A stretch of DNA of 42,023 nt from Desulfosarcina sp. (lineage in GTDB: Bacteria; Desulfobacterota; Desulfobacteria; Desulfobacterales; Desulfosarcinaceae), in assembly GCA_014237405.1 (NCBI GenBank), contig JABZFO010000138.1, positions 1-42,023 of the forward strand, read 5' to 3'. Of the stretch, positions 40,088 through 42,023 are shown piece by piece (position 1 is the first letter of the stretch; each line of letters begins with the position of its first letter). The notes below the pieces were generated by a model, which saw nothing but the letters and a program-made list of their open reading frames with translations, made no database searches and was not told the origin of the DNA. A program made the position numbers and the translations under genes.

Positions 40088-41833
40088 TTGAAGAACCAAT
40101 CACATAATCTGATCCGCAACACCATATTGACGTTTTTCTCCCTGCTGCTGTTTTGCAGCTCCTCCCCGGTCCTTGCCGCCCCTGCCCGGGTAGCCATACT
40201 TCCCTTTGATATGAACGCGGAAAAGGACCTGACCTTCCTGCAGGAAGGCATCCTCGACATGCTCGGCTCCCGGCTGGCGTGGCGGGACAAGGTGGTTGTA
40301 ATCAATGAAAATGAAACCAAAGCAGCTTTGGCATCGGTGGAAAGATTCGACGGCGAAAGCCGGGCGCTGCTGGCGGGTGGAAAGCTCCAGGCCGACTATG
40401 TCCTTTTCGGCAGTCTCACCGTGTTCGGTGAAAGCGTGAGCATCGACGCAAAAATGGTGGACGTCAGCGGCCAGCAGGAACCCCTTCCCTTCTTCGCCCA
40501 GACCCGGGGCATGGGCGAGGTGATCCCCCAGATCAACCAGTTCGCCACCAACATCAACGAAACGGTGTTCGGCCGTGCCGTTGCCCGGCGGCCGGTGGTT
40601 GCCCCTGCACCGCAAACAGGAACGGTACCGGCCACACAAGTCCAGCCGGCCCCCCAGGTCTACGATCCGCGGATGCACCCGGAAAAATTGCTTCAATCCG
40701 GCGTTCAGTCTGAAACGCAGGTGCCGGTGGCCGGCCAGCCCTACCAGACACCCAGCCAGACGCCCAACCCGGCGTTTGTAGCTGCCGCTCCCACCTATGG
40801 CAATACGGGTGGACCGGCTTTCTGGAAAAGCAAAAACTTCAAATCGATCATCTCGGCCATGGACATCGGCGATGTGGACAACGATGGTGCCTTCGAAACG
40901 GTTATCGCCGCTAACGGCAAGCTGACTGTTTATCGGAATATCAATGGCCGATTGACGAAGGCCGCAGAGATAACCGACACGCGTCGAGGACACTATTTGG
41001 GCATCGATATCGGCGATATCAACGGCAACGGAACGCCGGAAATTTTTGTATCCAGTGTAAGTCCACAAAGGGATCGATGCAATTCCTTTGTTTTAGAGTT
41101 CAACGGCTCCGACTACAAACGCATCGTAAACAATTCTCCCTGGTTGTACCGGATTGCCCGGACATCCACGGGAAGATCGGTGCTTCTCGGACAGCGCAGA
41201 CCCATGGGAGAAGGAGACCTGTTTTCGACCCCCATTTATCAAATGTTCTGGAAGGATCGCGATTATGCCTCTGAAAAACAGCTTATCAGGGGAAGGCGCG
41301 CCAATGTGATCGGCGTTGCCTATGACGATGTGATGCAGGAAGGCCAGAACAAACTGGTTGCCTTCAGTCCGGGAGACCGGATTCGGATTTATGATAATAA
41401 TGGCAAAAACGCCTGGAATGGCGATGACAAGCACGGTGGAAGTGTAGCGTATTTCGACCTCCCCAGCAGGGACACATCCGAACTTCACAACATTCAATAT
41501 TTTCCCATGCGCATCCGAACCGCCGATATCAATGGTGACGGCAAAATGGAAGTGATTTCCGCCTCAAACAAAGCTATCGCCGGAGTGCTTAAAAATTTCC
41601 GTCAGTACAACAAGGGGTATATTCTGTCTTTATCCTGGAATGGACTGAGCCTCTCGCAAAACTGGAAAACCCAGGAAGTGGAAGGGCGGATCGCCGATTT
41701 CTTTATTGGGGATTTTGACAATGATGGCGCCGATGAACTGGTCGCTGCCGTCGTACAAAAAGAAGGGTCAGTGGCGTTGACCGAGGAAAAAAGCATCATC
41801 TTGTCTTACGACTTAACTGCTCCAACACCATAG
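40088..41833 (+). CDS. Secreted FG-GAP/VCBS-like repeat protein
   Basis: The TTG at 40088 lies 7 nt after aggaga. The signal peptide runs to LA at residue 30. Residues about 33-150 form a TolB/CsgG-like segment (VAILPFDMNAEKDLTFLQEG). A Pro/Gln/Thr-rich linker follows at about 170-240. The C-terminal half has calcium-binding loops of FG-GAP type: DIGDVDNDGAFE, DIGDINGNGTPE, DINGDGKME and DFDNDGADE, arranged as in beta-propellers. It is periplasmic or cell-surface. The role is unknown, perhaps an outer-membrane-attached assembly factor. Confidence 0.8.
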   Translation: MKNQSHNLIRNTILTFFSLLLFCSSSPVLAAPARVAILPFDMNAEKDLTFLQEGILDMLGSRLAWRDKVVVINENETKAALASVERFDGESRALLAGGKLQADYVLFGSLTVFGESVSIDAKMVDVSGQQEPLPFFAQTRGMGEVIPQINQFATNINETVFGRAVARRPVVAPAPQTGTVPATQVQPAPQVYDPRMHPEKLLQSGVQSETQVPVAGQPYQTPSQTPNPAFVAAAPTYGNTGGPAFWKSKNFKSIISAMDIGDVDNDGAFETVIAANGKLTVYRNINGRLTKAAEITDTRRGHYLGIDIGDINGNGTPEIFVSSVSPQRDRCNSFVLEFNGSDYKRIVNNSPWLYRIARTSTGRSVLLGQRRPMGEGDLFSTPIYQMFWKDRDYASEKQLIRGRRANVIGVAYDDVMQEGQNKLVAFSPGDRIRIYDNNGKNAWNGDDKHGGSVAYFDLPSRDTSELHNIQYFPMRIRTADINGDGKMEVISASNKAIAGVLKNFRQYNKGYILSLSWNGLSLSQNWKTQEVEGRIADFFIGDFDNDGADELVAAVVQKEGSVALTEEKSIILSYDLTAPTP

Positions 41834-42023
41834 AAGAAAAAGATCTCAAATTGACCTGCAATAACTGCTTTTCTTCATAATAAATCGCACATGCGAGCGC
41901 ATTCCCTGCAGCCTCCGACGAGGTTCGCTCCCCCAGTTGAATTACGTTTTGCGAAGCCTGAGTACGATTGACACTCATCGTTGTAGCATCTGATGCTATT
42001 GATGGGTAACCCCTCTTAATTTT
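41834..42023. other. Terminal 190 bp without a recognisable gene
   Basis: I see no supported gene in this end piece. A short minus-strand frame has no motif. No T-run terminator follows the FG-GAP gene. Confidence 0.4.

Overview
The window reads as accessory-rich chromosome of an anaerobic, selenium-using deltaproteobacterium (Desulfobacterota, most like the Desulfosarcina/Desulfobacteraceae group). The evidence is protein content: rubrerythrin-type ferritins, cobalamin-binding radical SAM and HD-GYP proteins, a 2-oxoglutarate dehydrogenase operon, menaquinone-type methyltransferases and palindromic intergenic repeats. Two genes appear to read an in-frame UGA as selenocysteine. The lineage is an inference; no rRNA or tRNA gene is visible.

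Layout. 1-2300: AT-rich flank, an IS701-family element (275-1824, transposase frame broken in an A8 run) and a truncated DUF2293-like gene. 2530-3864: DadA/PuuB-type FAD oxidoreductase. 4132-6782: ubiG-like and ubiE-like methyltransferases converging on a UbiA prenyltransferase across a 123-bp palindrome. 7034-8599: broken EamA transporter, cysteine-cluster protein and a 45-aa ORF coupled to lpd. 8599-14262: sucA-sucB-lpd. 14640-19017 (minus): TVP38-family protein, ArsS-like radical SAM enzyme with a C-terminal in-frame UGA, AhpD-like partner, pyridine-nucleotide oxidoreductase and DUF547 protein, apparently one operon whose two promoter-proximal genes are joined by a lesion. 19311-22755: rubrerythrin, zinc-ribbon and small KOW-like proteins; divergently a rhodanese-ferritin fusion with UGA at the rhodanese cysteine; an FAD oxidoreductase; an Fe-S protein remnant.

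22762-32051 (minus): PEBP-like lipoprotein, cobalamin/radical SAM enzyme, PlsC, ketosynthase, ACP, LpxL-type acyltransferase, GT2, a fused DAK2-DegV (FakA-FakB-like) protein, thioesterase and crotonase. This looks like a specialised lipid or acyl-conjugate cluster. 32277-34053: GAF/HD-GYP protein and a membrane protein. 34422-38117: acyl-CoA synthetase with a solute:sodium symporter and its small partner, a carboxylate uptake and activation unit. 38562-39895: gatB with an internal out-of-frame gap. 40088-41833: secreted FG-GAP/VCBS-type protein.

Two themes cross the window. First, two UGA codons stand at expected cysteine positions, each followed by a hairpin with bacterial SECIS geometry. 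Second, at least four conserved genes or gene pairs (EamA, DUF547/oxidoreductase, GT2, gatB) lack roughly 80-120 bp with loss of frame, and two more (transposase, DAK2-DegV) differ by one base in a homopolymer. An assembly or sequencing artefact must be excluded before these are called pseudogenes. Spacers also carry several families of palindromes and 8-, 9- and 21-bp degenerate tandem repeats, several palindromes lying 2-5 nt beyond stop codons.
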